IMG/VR virus record: IMGVR_UViG_3300047359_000427
Location: 1 to 30,553 of that record
DNA length: 30,553 nucleotides
Direction: 5' to 3' (one strand)
Source of the DNA: a virus
Part shown: piece after piece, positions 21,997-30,027 of the stretch
Position numbering within the stretch: the first letter of the stretch is position 1
Layout of the letters: the number at the start of each line of letters is the position of its first letter
Position numbers and translations under genes: made by a program
The notes under the pieces: generated by a model
Seen by the model: only the letters and a program-made list of their open reading frames with translations
Told to the model about the DNA's origin: nothing
Database searches by the model: none

Positions 21997-22025
21997 TATT
22001 CCGATTAAGGAATGAGACTTTCGTC

Positions 22026-23327
22026 TTACAGAATGTTTGACACTGCAAATTTTCTGTAGTACTGGTTAGTACCTGCTGATGCAAGTCCGTTTGCTGGTGT
22101 AGCACCGACAAATGGATTTGAAACCATACCATATCTAGTTTTGAAACCGATTTTTGGTTGGAATGTGTTCTCACCGACTGCACGAACCATTTGTAATGGA
22201 ACGTATGGGCAGTAGAAAAGACCTGCGTCATAAGGGTTAGTACCTCTATAACCTACTGTTAAGTAGTCAACACCTGCATAAGGGTCAACATATACTTTAA
22301 CTCTACCGTTTAATAAACCAGCAAAAGTATTACCAGTATCATCTACGTTTAGGTTAGTTGAAAGAGCTGGAGCGTAATCTAATACACCTGCCATTGACAA
22401 TGCACTTGCTACGTCTGAAGAACATAGGATAAAGTTACCTTTTCCTCTTCTTGTTTCTTTAGCAATTGTGTTTGATTCTCTTTCGATTTGGAATAATAAA
22501 CCTTTGAATTTCTCAACAGACCATCTTCCGTTTGCATCTACATCTAAGTTGAATGTACCTGCAGAAGCAGTTGCTGATGCACCTGTTTTTGCTTGTACGT
22601 TTACTGTTCTAACAACTTCTCTGTTGATTTCTGCAAGAATTTCTGATGAAAGAATATTCGCAAGTTCTGACTCAGCGTCAAGACCGTGGATTGCTTTGAG
22701 GTCTTGTGCAAGTTCTAATGTGTATTCTGCTTTTAATGCTCTTGATTTTGCAGTAACAGTTGCTTTCTCTATTGAGAATGCCATCTGAGCAAAACCGTTT
22801 GATGCTTCAACATCACCTAATGCTTCTGCAGATGCAGTAGTCATTCCGTTTCCAGTATGAGTTGCATAGTCAGAGTTAAAAGGGTCTGAGTTAGCCGTAG
22901 CTTGTAGTCCAGCAGTTACTGTTTGATTTTCTGATGAGTAACGTGATTCAACTTCGTTGATTCCCATTGCTTCAGTTTTATTTACAACAGATTCTGATGG
23001 ATAGTCGTTATACCTTGCTTTCATTGCAAAGATAAGTCCTGTCGGGCCAGTCATAGGTTGAACGCCACAAATGTCGTATGCAACGAGATTTGGCATAGCT
23101 CTTCTAACTAGGGATATTAAAATCGGGTCCCAGTTTGAAATTGAACTACCAGTAGCATTTAAAGGTGCTGCTTCCGCCAATTGAGCTCTGTCTTCGTTTA
23201 GAGCATTCTCTTGGTTTTCAAGGATAACAGCAGTAACAGCACGTTTGTAGTTGTCTTCGATTTTTGGTAAATCGGCGTGTTCTAGAATCGGTTGCCACTT
23301 TTCTTGTAAGTTTTCTGATAAAAACAT
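22026..23327 (-). CDS. gp23: Major capsid protein precursor (gp23-like)
   Basis: gp23 forms the hexamers of the head. The 433-residue product (T4: 521) begins with a charged N-terminal scaffold-binding segment. It has a probable gp21 cleavage site, QLAE|A after E52, matching the family's (L/I)xE rule, which would leave a mature protein of about 380 residues. After it come 'DPILISLVRRAMPNLVAYDI' and 'CGVQPMTGPTGLIFAMKARY', the hallmark gp23 motifs, and later 'FKTRYGMVSNPF'. An AAAGGA ribosome binding site precedes the ATG. It is followed by a strong terminator, fitting very high expression. The gene is intact and shorter than T4's, like other marine versions. Confidence 0.97.
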   Translation of the reverse strand: MFLSENLQEKWQPILEHADLPKIEDNYKRAVTAVILENQENALNEDRAQLAEAAPLNATGSSISNWDPILISLVRRAMPNLVAYDICGVQPMTGPTGLIFAMKARYNDYPSESVVNKTEAMGINEVESRYSSENQTVTAGLQATANSDPFNSDYATHTGNGMTTASAEALGDVEASNGFAQMAFSIEKATVTAKSRALKAEYTLELAQDLKAIHGLDAESELANILSSEILAEINREVVRTVNVQAKTGASATASAGTFNLDVDANGRWSVEKFKGLLFQIERESNTIAKETRRGKGNFILCSSDVASALSMAGVLDYAPALSTNLNVDDTGNTFAGLLNGRVKVYVDPYAGVDYLTVGYRGTNPYDAGLFYCPYVPLQMVRAVGENTFQPKIGFKTRYGMVSNPFVGATPANGLASAGTNQYYRKFAVSNIL

Positions 23328-23351
23328 TTTATTTCCTTTATTAAGTAAGTC

Positions 23352-24698
23352 TTAACCTAATGGTTTTAACTTACTGATTGCTTGTGTATACTTTGCCATT
23401 GTAGGGTCTTTCTGAACTTCTGTAGATTCCTCTACTTTAAATTCTTCAGAACCTTCAACAACTAAAGTTTCTTCAACTACACTTTCACCTTCTGCAGGGA
23501 AGTATGCTTCTTTGATTTCAGAAATCTTCTCAGCGAAGTCTTCTGCATCTTTAAAGTCTACTCCTTCAGCAAGTGAAGATAGTTTCTCTTTTTGTGTTTC
23601 AGTCAAATCTTTCGATGCGTCTGAAACTACGTTATCTCTTTTGAGGGTGTCTAACTCTTCAGTGATGTCCATATTTCTATTTACTTCACCGTCAAGTTTT
23701 TGTTCCATCTCGTCAAGACGATTTGCAAGTTCATCGATAACATCATACTTATCTTCAGGAACGTCAACATAATGTTCTACGAACAATGTTTTCAAACCTT
23801 CGATAAAGTTTTCTGTCATTTCTGACCTTAAACCACGTTCTATAGCAAGTTCGTTTTCTTTCGTCCACTCTTCTGCACAATACGTTAAGTACTTATCAAC
23901 TGCTTCCGATAGGTCACCTTTGACAGTCTCAACTGTGGTTTTTAATTCTGCTTCATATTGAGCTTTCAATTCTTCAGATACTTCTTGTACCTTACTTGAA
24001 ACTGCTGCTTTGAAGATTGTTTTTGCCTTTTCTGCATTTTCTTCAGAAAGGTCTAATGCTTCTGAAATTGCTGATAGGTCGTCATCTATTTCAATTTCAA
24101 CAAGAGATGATTCTAATTCAGATGAAATTTCTTCAGAAACAGATTTCTCTTCTTCTTCTTGTTCACCTTCTTCGTCTTCTTTCTTCTTGTTTGCGTTCAG
24201 TTTACCATAAGTTTCTGTAACTTCTTCTTCAGTCATAGACTTCAAAGACTCTACTACTTTTCTAGCAACTTCTGCTTTTGTCAAACTTTCGTCAACTTCT
24301 TCTTCAGATATTGTTCCCAATATTGATTGGATGTCTTCCTTAGTCATTTCCTTCATATTGTTGACGATAGCTTTGATTGATTCCATTTTTGAAGATTTGA
24401 CTTCGTCTTTTTTAGACTCTTCTTCATCTTCTTTGATTGAATCTGCTTTTTCAGATTTACCAGCATTTTTCTTCTGAGCATCACCTTCGTTAGATGGTGC
24501 TGTTTCAGCTTTCTTTACTGATGCAACTGCTTTGTCAACAGGATTTTCTTCGGGTTTGACGACTTCAACTTTACCACTTCCAATTTCTGCGGCATCAGAT
24601 GAACCTTGTTTGACTGGTTTTGAATCTCCTTTTTCAGCACCGTCATGAGGTTGTTTTACCTCTTCGATACTTTCTAGGTTGTTTTCTAAATCTGCCAT
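23352..24698 (-). CDS. gp22: Prohead core scaffold protein (gp22-like)
   Basis: gp22 is the internal scaffold of the prohead, degraded by gp21 during maturation. The 448-residue product is extremely rich in Glu, Lys, Ser and Asp and mainly coiled-coil, with a helical core (about residues 190-400) and a short C-terminal 'MAKYTQAISKLKPLG'. It is much longer than T4 gp22 (269). The extra part is a low-complexity N-terminal region (about 1-190). Several (L/I)xE sites fit cleavage by gp21. Position between gp21 and gp23 is the strongest evidence. A TATAAATA box lies 41 bases upstream and AACAGGAG is the ribosome binding site. Confidence 0.88.
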   Translation of the reverse strand: MADLENNLESIEEVKQPHDGAEKGDSKPVKQGSSDAAEIGSGKVEVVKPEENPVDKAVASVKKAETAPSNEGDAQKKNAGKSEKADSIKEDEEESKKDEVKSSKMESIKAIVNNMKEMTKEDIQSILGTISEEEVDESLTKAEVARKVVESLKSMTEEEVTETYGKLNANKKKEDEEGEQEEEEKSVSEEISSELESSLVEIEIDDDLSAISEALDLSEENAEKAKTIFKAAVSSKVQEVSEELKAQYEAELKTTVETVKGDLSEAVDKYLTYCAEEWTKENELAIERGLRSEMTENFIEGLKTLFVEHYVDVPEDKYDVIDELANRLDEMEQKLDGEVNRNMDITEELDTLKRDNVVSDASKDLTETQKEKLSSLAEGVDFKDAEDFAEKISEIKEAYFPAEGESVVEETLVVEGSEEFKVEESTEVQKDPTMAKYTQAISKLKPLG

Positions 24699-24738
24699 TT
24701 TTTTCTCCTGTTATTAGTTTCTAATGAACTACTTAATT

Positions 24739-24746
24739 TATTTATA
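24739..24746 (-). promoter_or_regulatory. T4-type late promoter TATAAATA for gp22/gp23
   Basis: A perfect TATAAATA on the minus strand, 41 bases before the gp22 ATG at 24698 and just after the gp21 stop. It matches the T4 late consensus exactly and fits the gp55 encoded at 15362-15958. Confidence 0.8.
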
Positions 24747-24748
24747 TG

Positions 24749-25399
24749 TTATAGACTCTCAACGAACCTTTTCCATAGATTTAACTTGGTTTCTTCCAAT
24801 TTATTTAGTTTTGCAGTTTTTAACTCGTTTTGCATCTGCTCAACTTGAACTGCAGTAAGTATACCATTCTGATATACCCATTCGACTCCTTCCATTATTC
24901 CTTCAACGAATGCTTCAGGTGCAGACGGGTCTGCAACTATATCACCTGCTGTTGCAAGTTGGAAATCACCTTTTACCATTTGTGCGCCACCTTTTTGTTC
25001 TAGTGAACCTAGACCTCTAGATGAAACACCAAGTTTTGCACCATCATTGATAAGTGCTTTAACTATTTCTCCATTAGGAGTACTTAATATTTTTGCTTTA
25101 CCCACGTAATTTTTACCTTCGAGTGTAAGTGATTCTATTAAGTGTGAAACTTTGTCTAAATTGATTGTTGGCCCTTCAGGATGTCCTAACTCACCAAATG
25201 CTCTTTGTTTTTCTACAAACTCTTTTGTATATCGTTCAACTTCCTTTTCCATCACTTCCATAGGATAGATTCTACCATTCCTATTTTTGATGTCTGCTTG
25301 CATAAAGACCCCTTCTATGAAGTAGTCTTTACCTTTACCGTCTTTTGATTCGGTGATGATTGGAGATATTGTCTCGTTAAATTCAGCTATTAATTTCAT
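24749..25399 (-). CDS. gp21: Prohead core protease (gp21-like)
   Basis: gp21 is the serine protease that matures the head by cutting after (L/I)xE. The 216-residue product (T4: 212) has catalytic His73 in 'RAFGELGHPEG' and the nucleophile region 'KLGVSSRGLGS' (S126/S127), as in the S78/U9 herpesvirus-like proteases. 'GVFMQADIKNRNGRIYP' near the N-terminus is a typical family block. It overlaps the preceding gene by 17 bases. Order gp20-small-small-gp21-gp22-gp23 is as in T4. Confidence 0.93.
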   Translation of the reverse strand: MKLIAEFNETISPIITESKDGKGKDYFIEGVFMQADIKNRNGRIYPMEVMEKEVERYTKEFVEKQRAFGELGHPEGPTINLDKVSHLIESLTLEGKNYVGKAKILSTPNGEIVKALINDGAKLGVSSRGLGSLEQKGGAQMVKGDFQLATAGDIVADPSAPEAFVEGIMEGVEWVYQNGILTAVQVEQMQNELKTAKLNKLEETKLNLWKRFVESL

Positions 25400-25679
25400 T
25401 TATAATGTCCTCTAATTTTACTTCTTGCATATCGGATGATGACATAATAGATTTTATCTGTTTCATCTCCTTCTCTGCACCTTTTAAGTCTTTGTAAGGT
25501 TTCTCACTGAATAAATTACCATCTATATACACATTAACCTTACCTTTGTTATCAGTGTATACTATTTCAACTTTCGATGAACCAACTTTAGTAACATCTC
25601 TCTTCAACTCTTTCTCTCCACGAGGAAGTTTAAACTTTGCCTCGTTTAGTTCGATTTGCATTGAAGAAAAACTTTTCAT
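25383..25679 (-). CDS. Small prohead-region protein at the gp68 position
   Basis: I start this gene at the ATG at 25679 (98 residues), since it forms a TAATG junction with the 58-residue gene and has AAGGA eight bases upstream. An earlier ATG at 25715 would overlap that gene by 37 bases. The product is basic and helical with a beta hairpin ('KVEIVYTDNKGKVNVYIDG'). In T4 gp67 and gp68 occupy this interval and shape the prohead core. Sequence similarity to gp68 is not apparent to me, so the role is from position. Confidence 0.65.
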   Translation of the reverse strand: MKSFSSMQIELNEAKFKLPRGEKELKRDVTKVGSSKVEIVYTDNKGKVNVYIDGNLFSEKPYKDLKGAEKEMKQIKSIMSSSDMQEVKLEDIINEINS

Positions 25680-25855
25680 TACATTCCTTGTGTTTCTGCT
25701 GATTGATTCATCCAATCAACTTGTAGTTCTACTCTTTTCATGTCCACGGTCTCTGCTGCTTTCTGCTTGATACCTTGGTCTATTAGTTCCTTTGCATCAG
25801 AAAGACTACCTTTTTCTATGGTGTCAACTATCTGTTTTGCTATTTCACTACTCAT
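25679..25855 (-). CDS. 58-residue protein at the gp67 position (prohead core candidate)
   Basis: The ATG at 25855 has AGGAG nine bases upstream, and the frame gives 58 residues ending at TAA 25681-25679. The product is helical and charged ('MSSEIAKQIVDTIEKGSLSD', then 'VELQVDWMNQSAETQ'). It lies directly between portal and the next small gene with coupled translation. T4 gp67 (80 residues) is acidic and sits in this position; homology is plausible but unproven. Confidence 0.65.
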   Translation of the reverse strand: MSSEIAKQIVDTIEKGSLSDAKELIDQGIKQKAAETVDMKRVELQVDWMNQSAETQGM

Positions 25856-25867
25856 TATTTATATCTC

Positions 25868-27397
25868 CTAATATGATGAAAAACCGTCATCGTCTTGGTC
25901 TGGCATTGTTTCCTTTTCAGTTTTTATCTGCTGGTCAAGAAGTTCAATGTCCTCTTCTGTTTGTCTAAGTATATACTTTCTTACATATTCATGTGAGAAG
26001 TATTGACCGACATACTCTGATGCACCTTGTAATGCATCTAATCTTTCTTTAAAAATCTCTTGTTCTTTTAATTCTGTAAAGTGATTATCTGCAGTAAAGT
26101 CGTATTGGATAAAGTCTTTAAACTTATCAAATTCTTCTTGACTTACTATCTCTTTAAGAATAACTTGAGTTCTTAAAATGTCTGTAAATGTTCTAGCAAA
26201 CTTCTTCTGAAGTCTGTTAGTGAACTTATTAAATTTAAGTTCGTCTCTACTAATCTCTGAAGAACGACCCATGTTAAACCCATTGTCGGACTCCATTCTT
26301 GACGAAGGAACATTCAGTGATTGATATAGTTTCTTCTTGAAGTATTCTATATCATCTATTTCTGAAAGATTCTGTCCGCCAGGCAGTGTAGTAATCTCTG
26401 TTCCTCTACCACCCTCTCTTCTCGGCAACCAAAAGTCTTCTAACATACTCATATGTTTTCTATCGTCTTTTATCTCACCAGTATCTGCATTGTAAATAAG
26501 TTTATTTCTATACTTATTCATAGTCTCTGCAAGGTACTGTTCTGCCTTTGCTTTTGGAAGGTTTCCTACATCAATGTAGAAAATTCTTCTTTCGGGAGCT
26601 CTTGATAATCTATAAATTACAAGTGCATCTTCCATCATTGATAACTGATTTGAAGTTTTCAATGCTTTATGCAGATACCCGATAACTGCATTTTTGTTAT
26701 AGTCTATAAGACCCGAAGTAGTGTAACATACTGCTTCAGGTGCAATTTTAAGTGTAGAACCTTCTACAGCACTACTCTTGTCGAATCCTTTATCGTTGAA
26801 GACATAAAATTCTTCAATAGACTTGATTCTTTTAATTCCGTCTGAACCCTTTTCTTCTTCTACGTTTCTAACTTTCTTAATTTTAAGAGGGTCTACGTTT
26901 CGTAAATCCACAAGACCCAGTTTCGGTCTTTTAGTGTCAACGACTTTATGGAAGTATATTCTTCCATCAACGTACCATTTTCTGAATAATTCATGAGAGT
27001 TCTGATTGAACTTCATTAGAGATAGGATATGACTAAATTCGTCTTGCATCTTTTTCTTGATGCTGTCTGAGAGTTTGACATCTCTTAAGTCAAGTGTAAC
27101 TATCCTATCAGCACTATCCGATGTGATACACTCATTTATAATGTCTTCTATAGCTGCATCACATTCAGGCACTAGGGATGTTTCTCTGTATCTACGAATG
27201 AGTTCAACCTCATTCTTAATACCACCATCCATATCAACATAGGCACCATAAGCACCTCCTGCAATATACCCTGCTTGTTGTGCAATGACGGGTGTTCCGT
27301 CATCGTCTACAGGTGGAACAAAAGACTGTCCTTGTTTAACAGTCGTTGCTCTTAACTCGTCTTTCTTACGAGATATTTCAAATCCAAATATTTCCAT
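25868..27397 (-). CDS. gp20: Portal vertex protein (gp20-like)
   Basis: gp20 is the dodecameric portal through which DNA enters and leaves the head. The 509-residue product (T4: 524) has conserved portal stretches: 'RRYRETSLVPECDAAIEDII', 'FNQNSHELFRKWYVDGRIYF', 'APERRIFYIDVGNLPKAKAE', 'PRREGGRGTEITTLPGGQNL' and 'SLNVPSSRME'. A perfect TATAAATA box ends five bases before its ATG and no ribosome binding site is present, so the mRNA may start at the ATG itself. The C-terminus is acidic. Confidence 0.96.
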   Translation of the reverse strand: MEIFGFEISRKKDELRATTVKQGQSFVPPVDDDGTPVIAQQAGYIAGGAYGAYVDMDGGIKNEVELIRRYRETSLVPECDAAIEDIINECITSDSADRIVTLDLRDVKLSDSIKKKMQDEFSHILSLMKFNQNSHELFRKWYVDGRIYFHKVVDTKRPKLGLVDLRNVDPLKIKKVRNVEEEKGSDGIKRIKSIEEFYVFNDKGFDKSSAVEGSTLKIAPEAVCYTTSGLIDYNKNAVIGYLHKALKTSNQLSMMEDALVIYRLSRAPERRIFYIDVGNLPKAKAEQYLAETMNKYRNKLIYNADTGEIKDDRKHMSMLEDFWLPRREGGRGTEITTLPGGQNLSEIDDIEYFKKKLYQSLNVPSSRMESDNGFNMGRSSEISRDELKFNKFTNRLQKKFARTFTDILRTQVILKEIVSQEEFDKFKDFIQYDFTADNHFTELKEQEIFKERLDALQGASEYVGQYFSHEYVRKYILRQTEEDIELLDQQIKTEKETMPDQDDDGFSSY

Positions 27398-27402
27398 ACT
27401 AT

Positions 27403-27429
27403 TATTTATAACACCTTCGTGAGTGTTAT
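27403..27429 (-). promoter_or_regulatory. Late promoter TATAAATA of gp20 overlapping a hairpin
   Basis: TATAAATA at 27403-27410 on the minus strand, five bases from the ATG at 27397. A 7-bp inverted repeat, ATAACAC (27408-27414) and GTGTTAT (27423-27429), overlaps the box. For transcripts coming from gp18/gp19, the hairpin may weaken read-through or translation; it lacks a T-run. Confidence 0.6.
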
Positions 27430-27446
27430 TTTCACTTTAATTCTAC

Positions 27447-27944
27447 TTAAACGACTCTTTCCCAGTGAGAATATGAGAATGTTGTTTCAAATTCTTCCAA
27501 AGCATCACCGTTTTCATAAGATAAATCGATTGTACCGATTGAATTTGGGAACATATTAAAGAACTCATATCTCGCAAGGACTGAATCATCTTTACCTAAC
27601 TGTTCTACGAATGCACGAGAAATTAAGTAATCAGTTGAAGTTGCACCATCAGAAGTTCCAAATCCTTGGATTTCTTCTTGCCATGCTTCTAAAGCAGTTC
27701 TTGCAGAGAACTCATTATCGTTTATAACAGTGATACTCCAATCTTCAAAAGTTCTATCACCTGCAAGTTTAAGTACTTGACCTCTGAACGGGACTTCTAC
27801 TGGAGTGATTGTAGCAGCAGGTATACTTGTTGCTTTACACAAAAACTCTATCTTGTTTCCTGTTCTAGGAACAAACACCCTAAATCTGTTAGCTCTTGGG
27901 CCACCTCCGATTAATTGTGCTTTAAATTGGTCTATTGTTGCCAT
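27447..27944 (-). CDS. gp19: Tail tube protein (gp19-like)
   Basis: gp19 hexamers stack to form the inner tail tube. The 165-residue product (T4: 163) has the family features 'PRANRFRVFVPRTGNKIEFL', 'SIPAATITPVEVPFRGQVLK', 'FEDWSITVINDNEFSARTAL' and the C-terminal 'FETTFSYSHWERV'. AAGGAG precedes the ATG. It lies between the sheath and portal genes as in T4. Confidence 0.95.
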   Translation of the reverse strand: MATIDQFKAQLIGGGPRANRFRVFVPRTGNKIEFLCKATSIPAATITPVEVPFRGQVLKLAGDRTFEDWSITVINDNEFSARTALEAWQEEIQGFGTSDGATSTDYLISRAFVEQLGKDDSVLARYEFFNMFPNSIGTIDLSYENGDALEEFETTFSYSHWERVV

Positions 27945-27957
27945 GTTTTATTTCTCC

Positions 27958-29946
27958 TTAAACTGCACTATATATTTCTTCAAACTCAACACCACTTCTA
28001 GCAGCAATAAAGTTTAAAGTTATGAAGTTAATAGATTTTGCAGGTTTTACGAAGATTGAACATACAAACTCATTTCTGTCTATAACAGTGTCTGTATTGT
28101 TTGTTTCATCACAAATAACTGAATAATCTACTAATCCTCTTCTGTTTTTAACATCTCTTAAGAAAGGTTCTACTGCAGCTCTAAATTGAGCACGAGTAAA
28201 TGCATCGTTAAATTCAAACAACTGAGCTTTAGCTGCAGTTGCAATTGCTTTCTCTAATACTATGAATAACCTTCTTACATTAATTCTATCAAATGCACTA
28301 GGTGTTGTTAATGCAGTCTTATCTCCATATAACAATGTACCTTGGCCTGGGAATGTGACTACAGGGTTAACTCTTGCACGATATAAATCGTCTCTTGAAC
28401 CTTGTTTTGGATTGAATGCAAGTTTAGTTATACCTAAGTATTGACCTCTTGAGAACCCAGCAGGAGATACCCATGCATCTCTTAATAGGTCTGACCTTGC
28501 CATAATACCTGCAGTGTGTCCGTTTGCAGGAATCCATCTGTATGTGTCATGGAATCTATCGTATTGATATACCCATGTTGAATCGATAACTGCATAAGAA
28601 CTTGATGTTGCTGTATTTGCAGTTGTGATTACATTACTTGATTGTGTTTCTTCTGATGAAACACCCACGACATCTGCATATCTTGGTGAACATATTGCCA
28701 TACAGTCCTTTCTTGTTTCACAAAGAAGGATTGCTTGGTTTGTTAATGTTGTCCAGTCTGCAAGAATGTCTTGTTGAACACCACTTCCGTTATCAGTTCT
28801 TGTTGAACCTACTAATAACATTGAGAAGTCGATAGTTTCTGCATCACCGAAGTGAGTTGACCATGCACCATGTTTCTCACCTGCAGTAGATATTCTACCA
28901 TCTGCACCACCACTTAATGATGATGAGAAAGGTGTTGATGGGCCAGTAAATACATTACTTACTGATTGTGCAAGTGTTCTACTTTCTGATACTGTTAGGT
29001 CTGTTGCAGTGTTATGTCCACTCCAATATACCCATGATGAACTATTTGATACTACATCTTTATAGTATAATGAACCACCTTGTGCATCTTTAGCATCTGA
29101 TGCAAGTGATACAAAACCATATGATTCTAAAACTGTTCCTGATGCACCTGAAATTGCACCATCTTCGTCAATAACTACAATGTGTAGTTCGTCTGCACCT
29201 GCACCTGCAAGTGTAGCACCTGAAGATGTGCCTGGTGCTTTACTGAATAATGCATAGTGTTCCCAATATCTTGATACTTGAACACCAGTTGCAACATCAA
29301 CTGTTAAACCAGTTCCAGCAGGTTGTCCTACTGCTTCTACTGTTAAATCGTTTGAATTGATTGCAGTAATTTTATATTCTGTGTTGTGTCCTGCAAATCT
29401 GATTATATCTCCAACGATGAATACTGCACCACTTACTACGGAAATAACAGTTTGTCCTGTTCCTTCGTTTCCGTCTACTGTAGTTACGTTATCGTTGTAG
29501 TATGCGTCTGCACTAGCACATGATGATACTTTTAATGAGTTACCTAGTGAGCCTGGGTTTCTTGCTATCCACTGTCCTGCAGTTCCTGCTTGTCCACCAC
29601 TCTTATAAGTGTTTACATAGTCATCGTTGTTTTTTAGTAATGAAGAGGCATTTCCACTTGCATTTGCACTGAAAAGACCGTTTGTGTTTACCCTAACGAT
29701 TCTTAAAGAAGAACCATATTTAAGGAAGGATTCTGCTGTGTAGAAGTCTTCAGCTCCTGCAACTGAATTTGCTGGTGAAGAAAAATTGTCTACCAAACCC
29801 TTTGCATCTGAAACTGTTACAACTTCATCAACAGGGCCCCAATTAAATGAACCTGCAAATGCACCAGTTGTACTGGATACTGCTGGAACAACATTTGTCA
29901 AATCTATTTCTGAGATTTGAACGCCTGGTGATACTTGAAATGTCAT
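27958..29946 (-). CDS. gp18: Tail sheath protein (gp18-like)
   Basis: gp18 is the contractile sheath. The 662-residue product (T4: 659) begins 'MTFQVSPGVQISEIDLTNVV', the conserved N-terminal arm. Its C-terminal sheath domain includes 'DRFHDTYRWIPANGHTAGIM', 'WVSPAGFSRGQ', 'RVNPVVTFPGQGTLLYGDKT' and 'INVRRLFIVLEKAIATAAK'. The middle is variable and rich in Gly, Ser and Thr. A TATAAATA late promoter and CAGGAG ribosome binding site lie upstream. Confidence 0.97.
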   Translation of the reverse strand: MTFQVSPGVQISEIDLTNVVPAVSSTTGAFAGSFNWGPVDEVVTVSDAKGLVDNFSSPANSVAGAEDFYTAESFLKYGSSLRIVRVNTNGLFSANASGNASSLLKNNDDYVNTYKSGGQAGTAGQWIARNPGSLGNSLKVSSCASADAYYNDNVTTVDGNEGTGQTVISVVSGAVFIVGDIIRFAGHNTEYKITAINSNDLTVEAVGQPAGTGLTVDVATGVQVSRYWEHYALFSKAPGTSSGATLAGAGADELHIVVIDEDGAISGASGTVLESYGFVSLASDAKDAQGGSLYYKDVVSNSSSWVYWSGHNTATDLTVSESRTLAQSVSNVFTGPSTPFSSSLSGGADGRISTAGEKHGAWSTHFGDAETIDFSMLLVGSTRTDNGSGVQQDILADWTTLTNQAILLCETRKDCMAICSPRYADVVGVSSEETQSSNVITTANTATSSSYAVIDSTWVYQYDRFHDTYRWIPANGHTAGIMARSDLLRDAWVSPAGFSRGQYLGITKLAFNPKQGSRDDLYRARVNPVVTFPGQGTLLYGDKTALTTPSAFDRINVRRLFIVLEKAIATAAKAQLFEFNDAFTRAQFRAAVEPFLRDVKNRRGLVDYSVICDETNNTDTVIDRNEFVCSIFVKPAKSINFITLNFIAARSGVEFEEIYSAV

Positions 29947-29989
29947 ACTCTTTTACTCCTGTTAATGTAAAAAGTGTTGTTTACTGTTT

Positions 29990-29997
29990 TATTTATA
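29990..29997 (-). promoter_or_regulatory. T4-type late promoter TATAAATA for gp18
   Basis: A perfect TATAAATA on the minus strand in the gap between the gp17 and gp18 genes, 43 bases before the ATG at 29946. Confidence 0.8.
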
Positions 29998-30027
29998 ACA
30001 AATAAAAACCCACCAACACATGATTTT

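Noticed and set aside
21812-22231. Minus-strand ORF of 139 codons extending past the gp23 stop
   Set aside because: It overlaps the gp23 C-terminus in another frame, crosses the terminator and lacks a plausible start; judged a chance frame.
25856-25863. TATAAATA directly before the 58-residue gene as a late promoter
   Set aside because: The box touches the ATG, so transcription would begin inside the gene, and AGGAG already explains the start; it could serve only downstream genes.
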